The notes beneath the pieces were generated by a model. That model was not told the DNA's origin and did no database searches. It saw nothing but the letters and a program-made list of their open reading frames with translations. A program made the position numbers and the translations under genes. From Fervidicoccus sp. (lineage in GTDB: Archaea > Thermoproteota > Thermoprotei_A > Sulfolobales > Fervidicoccaceae), in contig POCB01000075.1 in the NCBI GenBank assembly GCA_002899805.1, forward strand, positions 1 to 35,710: a stretch of 35,710 bases of DNA, read 5' to 3'. Each line of letters opens with the position of its first letter. Position 1 is the first letter of the stretch. Positions 1-7,708 of this stretch are shown piece by piece.

Positions 1-1153
1 GGGGGGTTAGCATGAAGTAAAGAACCACCCTTGGAACATTTGTGAACAGCCCTCCCCAGAAGATTATCCCATATTTACCATAAGCATAGAAAAGGCTTGT
101 AGTGAAACTCGAGTAAGCTACAAGTGGAGAAGATAGTAGGAGGATCATAAGAGGCATCCATCCTGAAGATAGATTTTCACCGAAAAGATCGAGAAAGAGC
201 TTAGGATAAAACATAACGTAGACGCTTATTGGCATCATCAAAGCGAGGCTGAGACGGAAGACTTTTGCTCCCACCCTCTTCCTTCCATCGCTGAGACCGC
301 TCAGAACCGGAAGCAGGAGTCCGTTCATTGTGTTCGATATCATGAGAACCACATTGGCGAGTTGCGATGCAATGTAGTAGGCTCCGGTTTCCAAACTACC
401 AATGGAACCATACAATATGAGAACGCCTAACCATTGACCGATTGTGGATATGAGGCCGGGAGCCCAGCTGGGGATTCCAGCTCTCAATAGTTCCTTCAAC
501 TTCTCTGAATTGAAACTGGGCTTGAAACCAATTATCCTCGCTGACTGGAACATATTCATTGAACCCTGGAGAAGGGAGTTCATCATGTATCCCACAGCAA
601 CGCCTTTCCATCCAAAGCCAAGTTCGAATAGTGCGATCCCAACGATAAATTTCGCGATAACTGAAGTGACTACTGAGACGAAGAATCTCTTTGTTTGGAG
701 AGCACTTTGAAGAAAAGAGCTGAAGCTTCCTAAAAAACCAATCAGATTGAATATGGCCGAAAATAACAACATGCTTTTCGAGTAACCAAACGATCCAGGG
801 AAAAAGTAGCCTACCGCCAAGATGAACATGCTACCTATTCCATTGACGAAGAGGGAGAAAATAGAAGCAGTCCATAGGTACTCTGATGCACACTTCTTTG
901 GATCTTCTTCTCGACCAAGGCAGAAACCTGTAAACTTGCTGAGCCCTGTATTCACTCCCAGGTTTATTATTCCACCCACGAGCGAAGAGAGCCCTACAAT
1001 TACGGAGAGAATCCCTACTACTTCTCCTCCTCCCAGCCTAGAAATTATCATCCAGAAGAAGAATCCCTGGAGATTGCTCAATATGGAGGAAAAATATAGC
1101 CAAAAAGCTCCAGAAACAACCCTCCCCACTTGACCCTGCTCCTTCAAAAACAT
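1..1153 (-). CDS. Polysaccharide flippase-like membrane protein (3'-partial)
   Basis: The frame is open on the minus strand from the ATG at 1153 to the window edge, about 384 codons, with the C-terminus missing. The product is rich in hydrophobic helices separated by short basic loops, for example LSNLQGFFFWMIISRLGGG near residue 26, LFVNGIGSMFILAVGYFFP and VSVVTSVIAKFIVGIALF. A central 'RAGIPSWAPGLISTIGQWLG' segment resembles the start of the second half of Wzx/MATE-type lipid-linked oligosaccharide flippases. By family these move lipid-linked glycans across the membrane. A GAGG Shine-Dalgarno lies just upstream, and the start is 11 nt after the stop of the PAP2 gene, so the two are probably co-transcribed for envelope glycan or N-glycan lipid-carrier work. 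The exact flippase subfamily and substrate are not determined. A GTG one codon upstream is an alternative start. Confidence 0.75.
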   Translation of the reverse strand, partial: MFLKEQGQVGRVVSGAFWLYFSSILSNLQGFFFWMIISRLGGGEVVGILSVIVGLSSLVGGIINLGVNTGLSKFTGFCLGREEDPKKCASEYLWTASIFSLFVNGIGSMFILAVGYFFPGSFGYSKSMLLFSAIFNLIGFLGSFSSFLQSALQTKRFFVSVVTSVIAKFIVGIALFELGFGWKGVAVGYMMNSLLQGSMNMFQSARIIGFKPSFNSEKLKELLRAGIPSWAPGLISTIGQWLGVLILYGSIGSLETGAYYIASQLANVVLMISNTMNGLLLPVLSGLSDGRKRVGAKVFRLSLALMMPISVYVMFYPKLFLDLFGENLSSGWMPLMILLLSSPLVAYSSFTTSLFYAYGKYGIIFWGGLFTNVPRVVLYFMLTP

Positions 1154-1164
1154 CACTGCCTCTG

Positions 1165-1815
1165 TCAGTCATTCATCATTATTATCCTTCTATCGCCCAT
1201 TAAAATCGCTTTATACAGCTTAAGAAGATATGGAGTAAGAAGTTCAATGAGTTCAGCGGTGAGAAAACCTATAGCTGTTCCGACAAGAACGTCGCTGAAC
1301 CAATGAACCGCGAGAACTATCCGTGAAAGAGCGATTAGGAACACATAGAGCCAAGATAGTACAGCTAAAAAGTTGCTTTTCTTGGAAAGATAATAGGCAG
1401 CCGTTGAAGCTCTAGAAGTGTGCCCCGAAGGGAATGAATATATATCTGAGAATAGAGCGAAAAGGGATGCCTCTTGAAGCTGTGATGATGCTCCAGGTCT
1501 TGGAACTGCTGTTGCAAACTTTACCAATAGAGTCAGTAAGGAAACGACAACAAAAGCTGAAACGAAGTTGAGGAAGCCAAGGGTGAATCCTCTGAATTTG
1601 AGAAATTGGTAAATGGCAATAGCGGCAGTAACAGCTGAAAAAACATATATGCTGGCAGTTTCAGTGAAAGCTCGGATGAAAAAATTGTTCGAACCGGGGA
1701 AATGTGAGTAAATGCTACTATCGATCGATTGGAATAATCCCAGCATACGAGCAGCTATCAACACAATCGTAATTGTAAATGCTACTGAAAACCTCACTGT
1801 TCTGGAGATTGCCAA
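1165..1815 (-). CDS. PAP2-family membrane phosphatase
   Basis: This 216-aa integral membrane protein has all three PAP2/type-2 phosphatidic acid phosphatase motifs: K-x6-RP (KFATAVPRP, about residues 93-101), PSGH (FPSGHTSRA, about 128-136) and S-R-x5-H-x3-D (SRIVLAVHWFSD, about 163-174). By family it dephosphorylates a lipid phosphate or pyrophosphate, such as phosphatidate or polyprenyl/dolichyl pyrophosphate, in the membrane. It is followed after 11 nt by the flippase gene, which suggests recycling of a glycan carrier lipid; this is inference. The start is TTG at 1815, preceded by GGTGA 9 nt upstream. It shares a 65-nt AT-rich divergent promoter region with the gene at 1881. Confidence 0.88.
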   Translation of the reverse strand: MAISRTVRFSVAFTITIVLIAARMLGLFQSIDSSIYSHFPGSNNFFIRAFTETASIYVFSAVTAAIAIYQFLKFRGFTLGFLNFVSAFVVVSLLTLLVKFATAVPRPGASSQLQEASLFALFSDIYSFPSGHTSRASTAAYYLSKKSNFLAVLSWLYVFLIALSRIVLAVHWFSDVLVGTAIGFLTAELIELLTPYLLKLYKAILMGDRRIIMMND

Positions 1816-1880
1816 CTTTTATTTCACCTCTATTCCTTTTTATTTAAAATCCTGGAGACCCTATTAATAGTTGAGCTAAA
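1816..1880. promoter_or_regulatory. Divergent promoter region, PAP2 / PLP-fold gene
   Basis: A 65-nt spacer separates the divergent starts at 1815 (minus) and 1881 (plus). The AT-rich run CCTTTTTATTTAAAATCC at about 1834-1851 can serve as a TATA element in both directions. It lies roughly 25-30 nt from either start, which would make both transcripts almost leaderless. Confidence 0.4.
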
Positions 1881-2798
1881 ATGTTCACATTGGGACTTGA
1901 TGCTTCGAGACAATTAATAGAAGTCTTAAAAGATGAGGATCCGAAAGAAGAATGTATAGAGTCAGTATTTAGCCCGCAGATTAGAGAGCTTCCAATGGGG
2001 ACTGTGGGGACTGTAGTCACCGAGAGTCCCTTGGCTCATGCTATTGTTTCGACAGGTGCTAAATGTATAGTGACTCTCTCCCCAACAATATTTGATTCTG
2101 AGTTAGCTTCGATTTCAGTTTTCTTAGAAAAACGATTTGCCTTTTTCAGAGCATATTCATTCGAGGGAAAAAGAATAGTCTTCAAACTGCCTGAAAGTAA
2201 AATGGGAGACTGTAGTGCTTTTTTGAGTGATCCGAATTTCCCAACAGGGAAGGCACTTGGCGAAAATAACCTCAAATCTCTCATAGATATTTTCAATTTT
2301 CTAATTATAGATGCTACCTCTTCTTTTATGAGCAAGGATGCTATTGGAAGCCCAGTTAGTAGAGAGCATGCAGAGATTTTACTCAAAGATTACGGAGAGA
2401 GAACAGCACTGATTCTCAGACTTCACGATATGTTCAAAACAGGAAGGTATCCGGCATATATGATCCTCTCTGGCTCTTCCAGATTCTTGGAAACTTTTCT
2501 CACATTGGCCGGTTGGAAGAGGAATGGAATAAGCTGTGGTTATAGAAAAGTCCTTGAAGCTATATATCGAGAGGGAAAGTTGAAGACACATGCTGAAAAG
2601 CTCATGAATGAAAGTCAAAAAGTGAGATCATTATTGGCAAAGAATGGGTGGGAGGTTTTCGATTCAGACGTACCTTATTTTCTCGCCAGAGGGGGAAAAG
2701 ATATACCTCCAAATGCCGAGATTTTTGAGGTGAAGACTTTTCTGGGTTTTCCACGGGATGTTAAGCTGTTTTTCCCTTCAGACGATCCCGTGCTTTGA
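1881..2798 (+). CDS. Divergent PLP-dependent aminotransferase-like protein
   Basis: This 305-aa protein resembles fold-type I PLP enzymes (HisC/CobD-like). DPNFPTGK (about residues 117-124) matches the NPNNPTG loop, and FLIIDATSSF (about 140-149) matches the strand carrying the Asp that contacts the pyridine nitrogen. The expected S-x-S-K lysine motif is not clear; the best candidate is the lysine of HDMFKTGRY (about residues 182-190). The protein is shorter than typical HisC (about 350 aa) and the N-terminal third is poorly conserved. It may be a specialised aminotransferase or decarboxylase, or a non-catalytic relative. The next gene starts 3 nt after its stop, so the two are probably one transcript. 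Confidence 0.5.
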   Translation: MFTLGLDASRQLIEVLKDEDPKEECIESVFSPQIRELPMGTVGTVVTESPLAHAIVSTGAKCIVTLSPTIFDSELASISVFLEKRFAFFRAYSFEGKRIVFKLPESKMGDCSAFLSDPNFPTGKALGENNLKSLIDIFNFLIIDATSSFMSKDAIGSPVSREHAEILLKDYGERTALILRLHDMFKTGRYPAYMILSGSSRFLETFLTLAGWKRNGISCGYRKVLEAIYREGKLKTHAEKLMNESQKVRSLLAKNGWEVFDSDVPYFLARGGKDIPPNAEIFEVKTFLGFPRDVKLFFPSDDPVL

Positions 2799-2801
2799 AA
2801 T

Positions 2802-3089
2802 ATGTTAATTCTATCTCTGATTTTCTCGGTGTGTATTGAGGACTACATTGATCGAGAGTCCCTTCAAATATGTGAGAATTACGTAAGATTGAATGTGAAT
2901 TTACTGAAAGAGGGGAAAGCGGATTTCAGAGAGTTTTGGACAAGGTCTGGAGATAGAATCATCAGGGTATTGGTGGCGGGGATAAAGGGGAAAAACGGTG
3001 AGTACATTGGAACGCTCGAAATAGTCGAAGACCTCACGGATATTTTGAAAGATCCTGAGGGTATATTGAAAAAGATTGTAGTGCTCTAA
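2802..3089 (+). CDS. Small PAS-like protein related to the DUF438 C-terminus
   Basis: This 95-aa protein contains a segment (about residues 33-82) with FREFWTRSGDRIIRVLVAG, then NGEYIGTLEIVEDLTDI. It resembles the PAS-like domain at the C-terminus of DUF438 proteins, where GEYLGTLEVxxDIT is typical. The N-terminal DUF438 and hemerythrin-like parts are absent, so this is a stand-alone or truncated domain. Ligand and partner are unknown. Its start lies 3 nt after the stop of the PLP-like gene and there is no obvious Shine-Dalgarno, so translation probably depends on coupling. The following 200 nt (3090-3289) hold no gene that I can see. Confidence 0.5.
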   Translation: MLILSLIFSVCIEDYIDRESLQICENYVRLNVNLLKEGKADFREFWTRSGDRIIRVLVAGIKGKNGEYIGTLEIVEDLTDILKDPEGILKKIVVL

Positions 3090-3289
3090 AATGCTTAGCC
3101 CTTCATTGGCAATATTTTTCTAACATATCAATATGGTTAGAGAAATTCAATCCTGTTAATATTGATGAGAAGACTATACATAATAGCTAGCTCAAGAACT
3201 TTTGTCGAAGGGCTATTTTTACATTCCGCTTAGAACGCTCATTATGATATATCTTTGAAATTTTCCATTTTAAGAAGCGATGCCAAAAA

Positions 3290-3862
3290 TTAAATGGATG
3301 TAGATGTGATTTTTTTGACTACCTTTCCCACGTTTCGTTTCTTTTTCACCACCTTTTTGAGTCTGCCCTTTGCTCCTTTCTTCTTTTCGTGTGGGTGCTT
3401 GGATTTTTCCGAATCTTCGTTTATAGTTGTGCTCGGCTTTTCCAACACAGTTTGAGATTGCGAGACATTTGAGCTAGTGTTTCCCTCTAACTCAAAATTT
3501 AGAGCTCTTTCTTCGCCATTTACAGGAACGCTGATCTCAGGCGACACAGCATTGATATCATTTGTTATTGAAAGATGTTTGTCCTCATCGCCTTCGACAA
3601 CTTGTCCAGTGCTCAGAGGATTGGATTCTTCTGCAGGTTTTTCCGTATAAATAGGTATTTCCTGAGAAGCAGATTCATCTTCTTCATTGGAGGAGCTCGA
3701 TTTTATCCAGTTAAAAGTAGCTAGAGCGATCAAGACTGAAATCAGAAAGCCACTGGCTATTTCCGCAGTGATGTTGAATTCAAGAGCAAGAAGGAGAGAA
3801 GCTATGCTAAGCAGTAATAACAGTACGGCGATCGCCTCACCGCTCTTCCAAATCTTATCCAT
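3290..3862 (-). CDS. Hypothetical membrane protein with acidic linker and basic tail
   Basis: I do not recognise this 190-aa protein. Two hydrophobic segments lie near the N-terminus (about residues 12-27 and 31-50), separated by only a few residues. A long polar, acidic and Ser/Thr/Asn-rich linker follows (about 55-150), then a strongly basic tail with repeated KKK and VVKK runs. The layout suggests a membrane anchor with a disordered stalk and a nucleic-acid- or lipid-binding basic end; this is inference. It is divergent from the isomerase gene at 3956. Confidence 0.6.
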   Translation of the reverse strand: MDKIWKSGEAIAVLLLLLSIASLLLALEFNITAEIASGFLISVLIALATFNWIKSSSSNEEDESASQEIPIYTEKPAEESNPLSTGQVVEGDEDKHLSITNDINAVSPEISVPVNGEERALNFELEGNTSSNVSQSQTVLEKPSTTINEDSEKSKHPHEKKKGAKGRLKKVVKKKRNVGKVVKKITSTSI

Positions 3863-3955
3863 ATCAAATCAACTCTTCCTTTCCTTCATCGATATATTTT
3901 AATATCTTCGCATTAAAGTATAGGGTCGCAGAAGGTATAAAAGCAGGCGGACGCT

Positions 3956-4969
3956 ATGTCTGGAAGGGCTTTTTTCGAGGAAGCTTTGAACAACTGGAAA
4001 AATCTAGCTTTAAAGGGAATTGATGCCGGAGAAAGGGAAAAATGCGATGTTCCAAGCGATGTGAAGAGAGTGATCGTGGCTGGCATGGGAGGCTCCGGCA
4101 TAGTGGGAGATTTCCTCTCTGATTTGAGCTCATATTATTCTTTTCCTTTTGAAATCGTAGCTATTAAGGAGGATTTCTTACCATTCAAAGTAGATAGAGA
4201 AGATCTGGTTTTGCTTGTAAGCTATTCTGGAAATACAATTGAAACTCTATCTGTCTATAGGCAGGTGGAACCACTGAAGAACTGGGTAGCCATAACGAGT
4301 GGAGGAGAACTCTTCTCTAAAGCAATTTCATCAGGAGGCTGTGTTATTCGCCTTACCGAGGGGTTATTTCCGAGGCTAGATCTTCCTGAGATCCTTTTTA
4401 GTATAGCATCTTTCCTAGGATCTCGCTTCGGTTTACACGTGTTTTCGAGGCAAGCTCTTAGAAGTTCCCTTTCTATTTTCGATACAGATTACTCTTCCGA
4501 GGCCAAAAACTTAGCAGAACATGTGAATGGAACTGTACCACTTTTCATCGTTTCTAGACCTTATATTTCGGTAGCTGTAAGAATGAAGAATGACTTAGCA
4601 GAGAACTCCAAGGTTTTCTCAAACATTGAGGTGATCCCCGAAGCTCTTCATAATACTATAGAAGCTCTTCCTTCTATCAGAGATCCGTTTCGCATTTTCA
4701 TAGTAAAGGGGAAATATACGGAAAATAACATATTCGTGTCTTCATTCATCGATCTCTTGAATAAAAATATGGATGAAATTTGGTTGAAAGGAGAAAGTAT
4801 ACTTCAGGAGCTATTGTACGGATACAAGCTCTCCACGTTGGTTAGCTTGGAAGTTTCCTCAATGGAAGAAGTAGACCCCTACAAGACAGAGATGATCGAT
4901 AGGTACAAGAAGATTCTTAAGAACAAATTAGAAGCATCTGAGCATCAAACATATCCAGCTGAAAGCTGA
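3956..4969 (+). CDS. Bifunctional phosphoglucose/phosphomannose isomerase
   Basis: This 337-aa SIS-domain protein belongs to the crenarchaeal PGI/PMI family, which interconverts glucose-6-P, mannose-6-P and fructose-6-P in central carbon metabolism. Visible signatures are the glycine-rich VIVAGMGGSGIVGDF (about residues 40-54), the SIS phosphate-binding motif LVSYSGNTIETL (about 87-98), and VIPEALHNTIEAL, which carries the Glu and His expected for ring opening and isomerisation. The length is typical. The ATG at 3956 is the natural start. The gene is monocistronic here, and its 3' end converges on cbf5. Confidence 0.92.
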   Translation: MSGRAFFEEALNNWKNLALKGIDAGEREKCDVPSDVKRVIVAGMGGSGIVGDFLSDLSSYYSFPFEIVAIKEDFLPFKVDREDLVLLVSYSGNTIETLSVYRQVEPLKNWVAITSGGELFSKAISSGGCVIRLTEGLFPRLDLPEILFSIASFLGSRFGLHVFSRQALRSSLSIFDTDYSSEAKNLAEHVNGTVPLFIVSRPYISVAVRMKNDLAENSKVFSNIEVIPEALHNTIEALPSIRDPFRIFIVKGKYTENNIFVSSFIDLLNKNMDEIWLKGESILQELLYGYKLSTLVSLEVSSMEEVDPYKTEMIDRYKKILKNKLEASEHQTYPAES

Positions 4970-5007
4970 AGCTTCGATATAAGAGTCATTGTTATTTCGT
5001 AGAAGTA

Positions 5008-6080
5008 TCACCAGGTTTTTGGATATAGCGTCCTTTCTATTACAACCGCTTTCATTTTAGCTACTGGCTTTTTTTCCAGTTCGGCTTTTTGAAAGTCGCT
5101 ACGCATTATTAATGCCATACCAACTAACTCACCTCTCGTAGTCAAGATGGCCGCAGTTTTCCCCTGATTCAGATCTTTAGTATATGCTAGGATCCCGCCA
5201 GCTCCTAACAAAGCACCATGTGCTAAGGCAGCAACAGCTGTGTCTTTAACAATTATTATTGGGAGATTACAGGATAGAACTTCCATTGGATATATTAGCC
5301 TTGATAGCTCTTCGCTTTTCCCTTCGTTCTTCCATAAGTGTACCGCTTCGCTGATATGATGCATAGTAAAGGCCATGTTCTCGGTAAAAGGACCGGATCT
5401 GGTTCTCCTCAGCTCCCTCATGTGAGCGCCTATCCCGATTACTAACCCCATATCGTGGCAAAGCTTTCTCATATAGGTACCAGCATCACAGAGTACTCTC
5501 ATGAGAACGTATCTCCCCTTGATTTCGAGAATCTCGAGATCATGTATTCTTCTCTTTCTGACCCTCCTCTTCACATTCGACCTAACGGGAGGTCTTTGAT
5601 AGATTTCTCCCTTGAATTCTTCTGCAGCTCTTCTGATCAGTTCTTCTTCAACTTCTCCGTGAAGCTCCATCACACAGACATATTCTTTTATGCTATGGAC
5701 GACTTCCGGCATTATTTTCGTGGCTTTTCCCAAAGCTACAGGAAGAACGCCAGTCACGGGTGGGTTTCTCCGGGATAATACCCCTCTAGAGTCCCACCGT
5801 GACCAGCCTTCTTTATTCCGAGCATCTTCTTAAGATATGCTACAACCTCGTGGCTCGTTGGACCTGGAGGTTTATCTACAACTATAATTCCACCGTTAAG
5901 TTTCTCTTCTATATTCGATTCCTGTTTGGGCTCCAATGGTCTCAAAGCCAGAAACTTTCCATCTTTTATTTCCCACTCTCTCTTTTCTCCGCAAAGCGTT
6001 GTGAGCTTTTGTTCAACTATTTTTATTGCTTCTTCGGTTAAAGCTTCCATATTGTTTGACCTCTTCAGTAATGCTTTCAA
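5008..6080 (-). CDS. cbf5: Cbf5 rRNA pseudouridine synthase (TruB + PUA), intron-containing
   Basis: Archaeal Cbf5 is the catalytic subunit of H/ACA RNPs (with Nop10, Gar1 and L7Ae) and converts target uridines to pseudouridine in rRNA. The gene is in two exons, 6080-5786 and 5765-5008, which join to 350 codons. Exon 1 encodes the N-terminal extension and the TruB start ([13 protein letters not shown], then AGHGGTL). Exon 2 continues [29 protein letters not shown] and a C-terminal PUA domain ([26 protein letters not shown]). Unspliced translation stops after 108 aa ([15 protein letters not shown]) without the catalytic Asp. Removing 20 nt gives GGTLDPPVTG, with Asp encoded across the junction. 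The start is TTG at 6080; a TATA-like CATATAAAAAC at 6104-6114 predicts a nearly leaderless transcript. An ATG 10 codons in (6050) is an alternative start. It is the last gene of the ribosomal cluster. Confidence 0.93.
5766..5785 (-). other. 20-nt BHB intron in cbf5
   Basis: A bulge-helix-bulge can be drawn by hand. The outer helix is GGTGGG (5798-5793) with CCCACC (5764-5759), with A5792 unpaired. The central 4-bp helix is CTCT (5791-5788) with GGAG (5771-5768), including one G-U pair. The 5' bulge is AGA (5787-5785) and the 3' bulge is AAA (5767-5765). The intron stem is GGG (5784-5782) with CCC (5774-5772), closing a 7-nt loop. Cutting after the second base of each bulge, as the archaeal tRNA-splicing endonuclease does, removes 5785-5766 and creates GAC (Asp) at the junction. 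Cbf5 is the classic protein gene with such an intron in crenarchaea. Only the unpaired A at 5792 departs from the ideal motif. Confidence 0.85.
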
Positions 6081-6223
6081 GATTTCACTTCTTATGAATT
6101 TTTGTTTTTATATGAATGTTATATTCAGCTGATTTCACTTCAAATGTTTTTTTGTCAAAAAAATACACACGATGAGAAAAGAATAAACTGTCTTATCTGT
6201 GTTTGTTCATGTCTTCAAAATAT

Positions 6224-6517
6224 CTATGGAGTTAGCGATGGTGATATTTTTATTCTCTCCTTCATAAAAGATGTTAGTCCTGCGGATTCTAAGGCCTTCT
6301 CGACATCTTCATCGCTTGCTCCTTTCTCTATGTTAACTCTCACATCCAAGGGTTCTATGTGGTTTATGTTAGTTCTCCTTCTCCTGACTCCCGTGAGCTT
6401 CTTCGGACCGGTGACAACCACAAAATTCTGATCTATGATGTCTACTATAACGCACTTTCTCCCGGCTTCTCTGCCATATATCTTTACGCATACTCTACCA
6501 ATTTCTATAGCTGGCAT
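6224..6517 (-). CDS. rpl14e: Ribosomal protein eL14
   Basis: This 97-aa large-subunit protein begins [19 protein letters not shown], which is the usual eL14 start, followed by the KOW-like [26 protein letters not shown]. The frame stays open upstream to 6631, but the ATG at 6517 is preceded by a strong GGAGGTTGA Shine-Dalgarno and matches the family's N-terminus. It lies between cmk and cbf5, as is usual in archaea. It has its own 209-nt upstream spacer with TATA-like elements TTTTTAAAAC (6563-6572) and GAATATAAAAG (6546-6556), so it may be transcribed independently of cmk. Confidence 0.92.
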   Translation of the reverse strand: MPAIEIGRVCVKIYGREAGRKCVIVDIIDQNFVVVTGPKKLTGVRRRRTNINHIEPLDVRVNIEKGASDEDVEKALESAGLTSFMKERIKISPSLTP

Positions 6518-6726
6518 TTTTGTCAACCTCCTCAGGCTTCCTTTTTCTTTTATATTCAGGGGTTTTAAAAATTGTTTTGGATCAAGTTCAAGTAGCATCT
6601 TCACTGACCTCTCTTTGCCATTAAAAGGCATGAATCCTGAGGAAATGCCATCCTCTTCTCTTTTTTTGAATTACATTTTTCATATGATAGATGCGCTCAG
6701 TAAAAAAGTATCCAAAGTTATATATA
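6518..6726 (-). promoter_or_regulatory. Spacer and promoter upstream of eL14
   Basis: A 209-nt gap lies between the cmk stop and the eL14 ATG. It holds AT-rich TATA-like elements (TTTTTAAAAC at 6563-6572 and GAATATAAAAG at 6546-6556) and a small inverted repeat, GGCAT near 6650 with ATGCC near 6631. No conserved protein is evident in it. Confidence 0.35.
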
Positions 6727-7314
6727 TTATTTTCCTGTTGTTTTTATCTTGTAAAGTTCTATGACTCTTTCTATTATTGAATTAACCTCTTCAATAGTTA
6801 GTGCTTCAGTATTGATCACCAAATCGTATATAGACAGATCGGTTATATCAATCCCATAGAGCCTTCTGAACCTCAAAGCATGGCTATACTCCCTTTGAGC
6901 GGTTTCGAAAAATACTTCTTTCTCATCTCTCCCTTCTCTATTTGCAATCCTTCTAACCCTCGTTTTCAAACTCGCGTAAAAATAAATCTTCAGATCGGCA
7001 ACTTCATGAACAATCCAAGGAACCAAATGCCCCTCTATGACGACTTTCCCCTTCAGTGCTTCTTCTAAGCTCTTTTTATCAACATAATAATCGATCCACT
7101 TCTCTTTTTCTGCAAGCTTGTTGAGCTCAACTAAGCTTATACCAAGCTCAGACGACATTTCTCTGAATATCATACCGGCGCTCTTGTAATCCAAACCGAG
7201 GAGTTCAGCTATCCTTTTGGCATAAGTAGTTTTCCCACTTCCCGGAGGACCGCCTATAGCAATAACTTCTCTTCTTCTGTTCAAGCAGATATTACCCCTT
7301 GGAATCGATATCAA
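6727..7314 (-). CDS. cmk: Cytidylate kinase (archaeal Cmk)
   Basis: This P-loop NMP kinase phosphorylates CMP/dCMP with ATP. The Walker A is GGPPGSGKTT, followed by the archaeal Cmk signature GLDYKSAGMIFREMSSELG and VVIEGHLVPWI, and then a lid with RIANREGRDEKEVFFETAQRE. From the TTG at 7314 the protein is 195 aa. A second TTG at 7284 (about 185 aa) has GGGGT about 9 nt upstream and places the start just before the P-loop, as in homologues, so it may be the real start. The position between eL34 and eL14 is standard for archaea. Confidence 0.88.
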   Translation of the reverse strand: MISIPRGNICLNRRREVIAIGGPPGSGKTTYAKRIAELLGLDYKSAGMIFREMSSELGISLVELNKLAEKEKWIDYYVDKKSLEEALKGKVVIEGHLVPWIVHEVADLKIYFYASLKTRVRRIANREGRDEKEVFFETAQREYSHALRFRRLYGIDITDLSIYDLVINTEALTIEEVNSIIERVIELYKIKTTGK

Positions 7315-7380
7315 TTGAATATATTGAAAATTATAAGGAATAAAAAAGGGCTACGGTCAAAAAGAAATCATGATTACAAA

Positions 7381-7680
7381 CTAAAGGGTAATATTATAAG
7401 AATGGGGAAAGGGTAGCTTTCTTACTTCAGCTTTTATCAACACGGCAAGGCATCTATGACAAATGACTCCACCGTAGTACCTATTCGGCCTCTTCGATGA
7501 TAGTGAATGTTTTCTCATTTTTACAATTTCTCCAAAGGCTGTTCCCCTCAACGGCTTTCCACATAATGAGCAAATTGGAAGATCCTTTTTTCTTGAGCTA
7601 ACGTGCAAGACAAGCCTTCCACCAGGTGTCCTGACCTTAACTCTCTTGTGAGTCGTGCTCCTTAGTGATGGTCTCACCAT
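7381..7680 (-). CDS. rpl34e: Ribosomal protein eL34
   Basis: This 99-aa zinc-ribbon large-subunit protein has MVRPSLRSTTHKRVKVRTPGG at the N-terminus, a CSLCGKPL knuckle (about residues 37-44) and a second pair, CHRC (about 74-77). RPNRYYGGVICHRC is characteristic of the family. It lies 28 nt downstream of adk. In many archaea a DUF106/EMC3-like membrane protein gene sits between adk and eL34, but it is absent here. Confidence 0.93.
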   Translation of the reverse strand: MVRPSLRSTTHKRVKVRTPGGRLVLHVSSRKKDLPICSLCGKPLRGTAFGEIVKMRKHSLSSKRPNRYYGGVICHRCLAVLIKAEVRKLPFPHSYNITL

Positions 7681-7708
7681 GGTGAGCCCACCACCAATTT
7701 TTCGGTAT

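Noticed and set aside
3150-3220. C/D box sRNA around ATTGATGAGAAG
   Set aside because: A box-C-like TGATGA is present, but there is no CTGA box D within the usual distance.
5008-6080. cbf5 as two separate genes or a pseudogene
   Set aside because: The break coincides with a BHB motif, and excising 20 nt restores the catalytic codon and the frame, so an intron explains it better.
6530-6620. C/D-like elements upstream of eL14
   Set aside because: CCTGA and AGTGAAGATG occur, but box C is off consensus (TGAAGA) and the spacing and internal boxes are unconvincing.
6518-6631. N-terminal extension of eL14 by 38 codons
   Set aside because: The frame is open, but homologues begin at MPAIEIG, and a strong GGAGGTTGA Shine-Dalgarno precedes that ATG.
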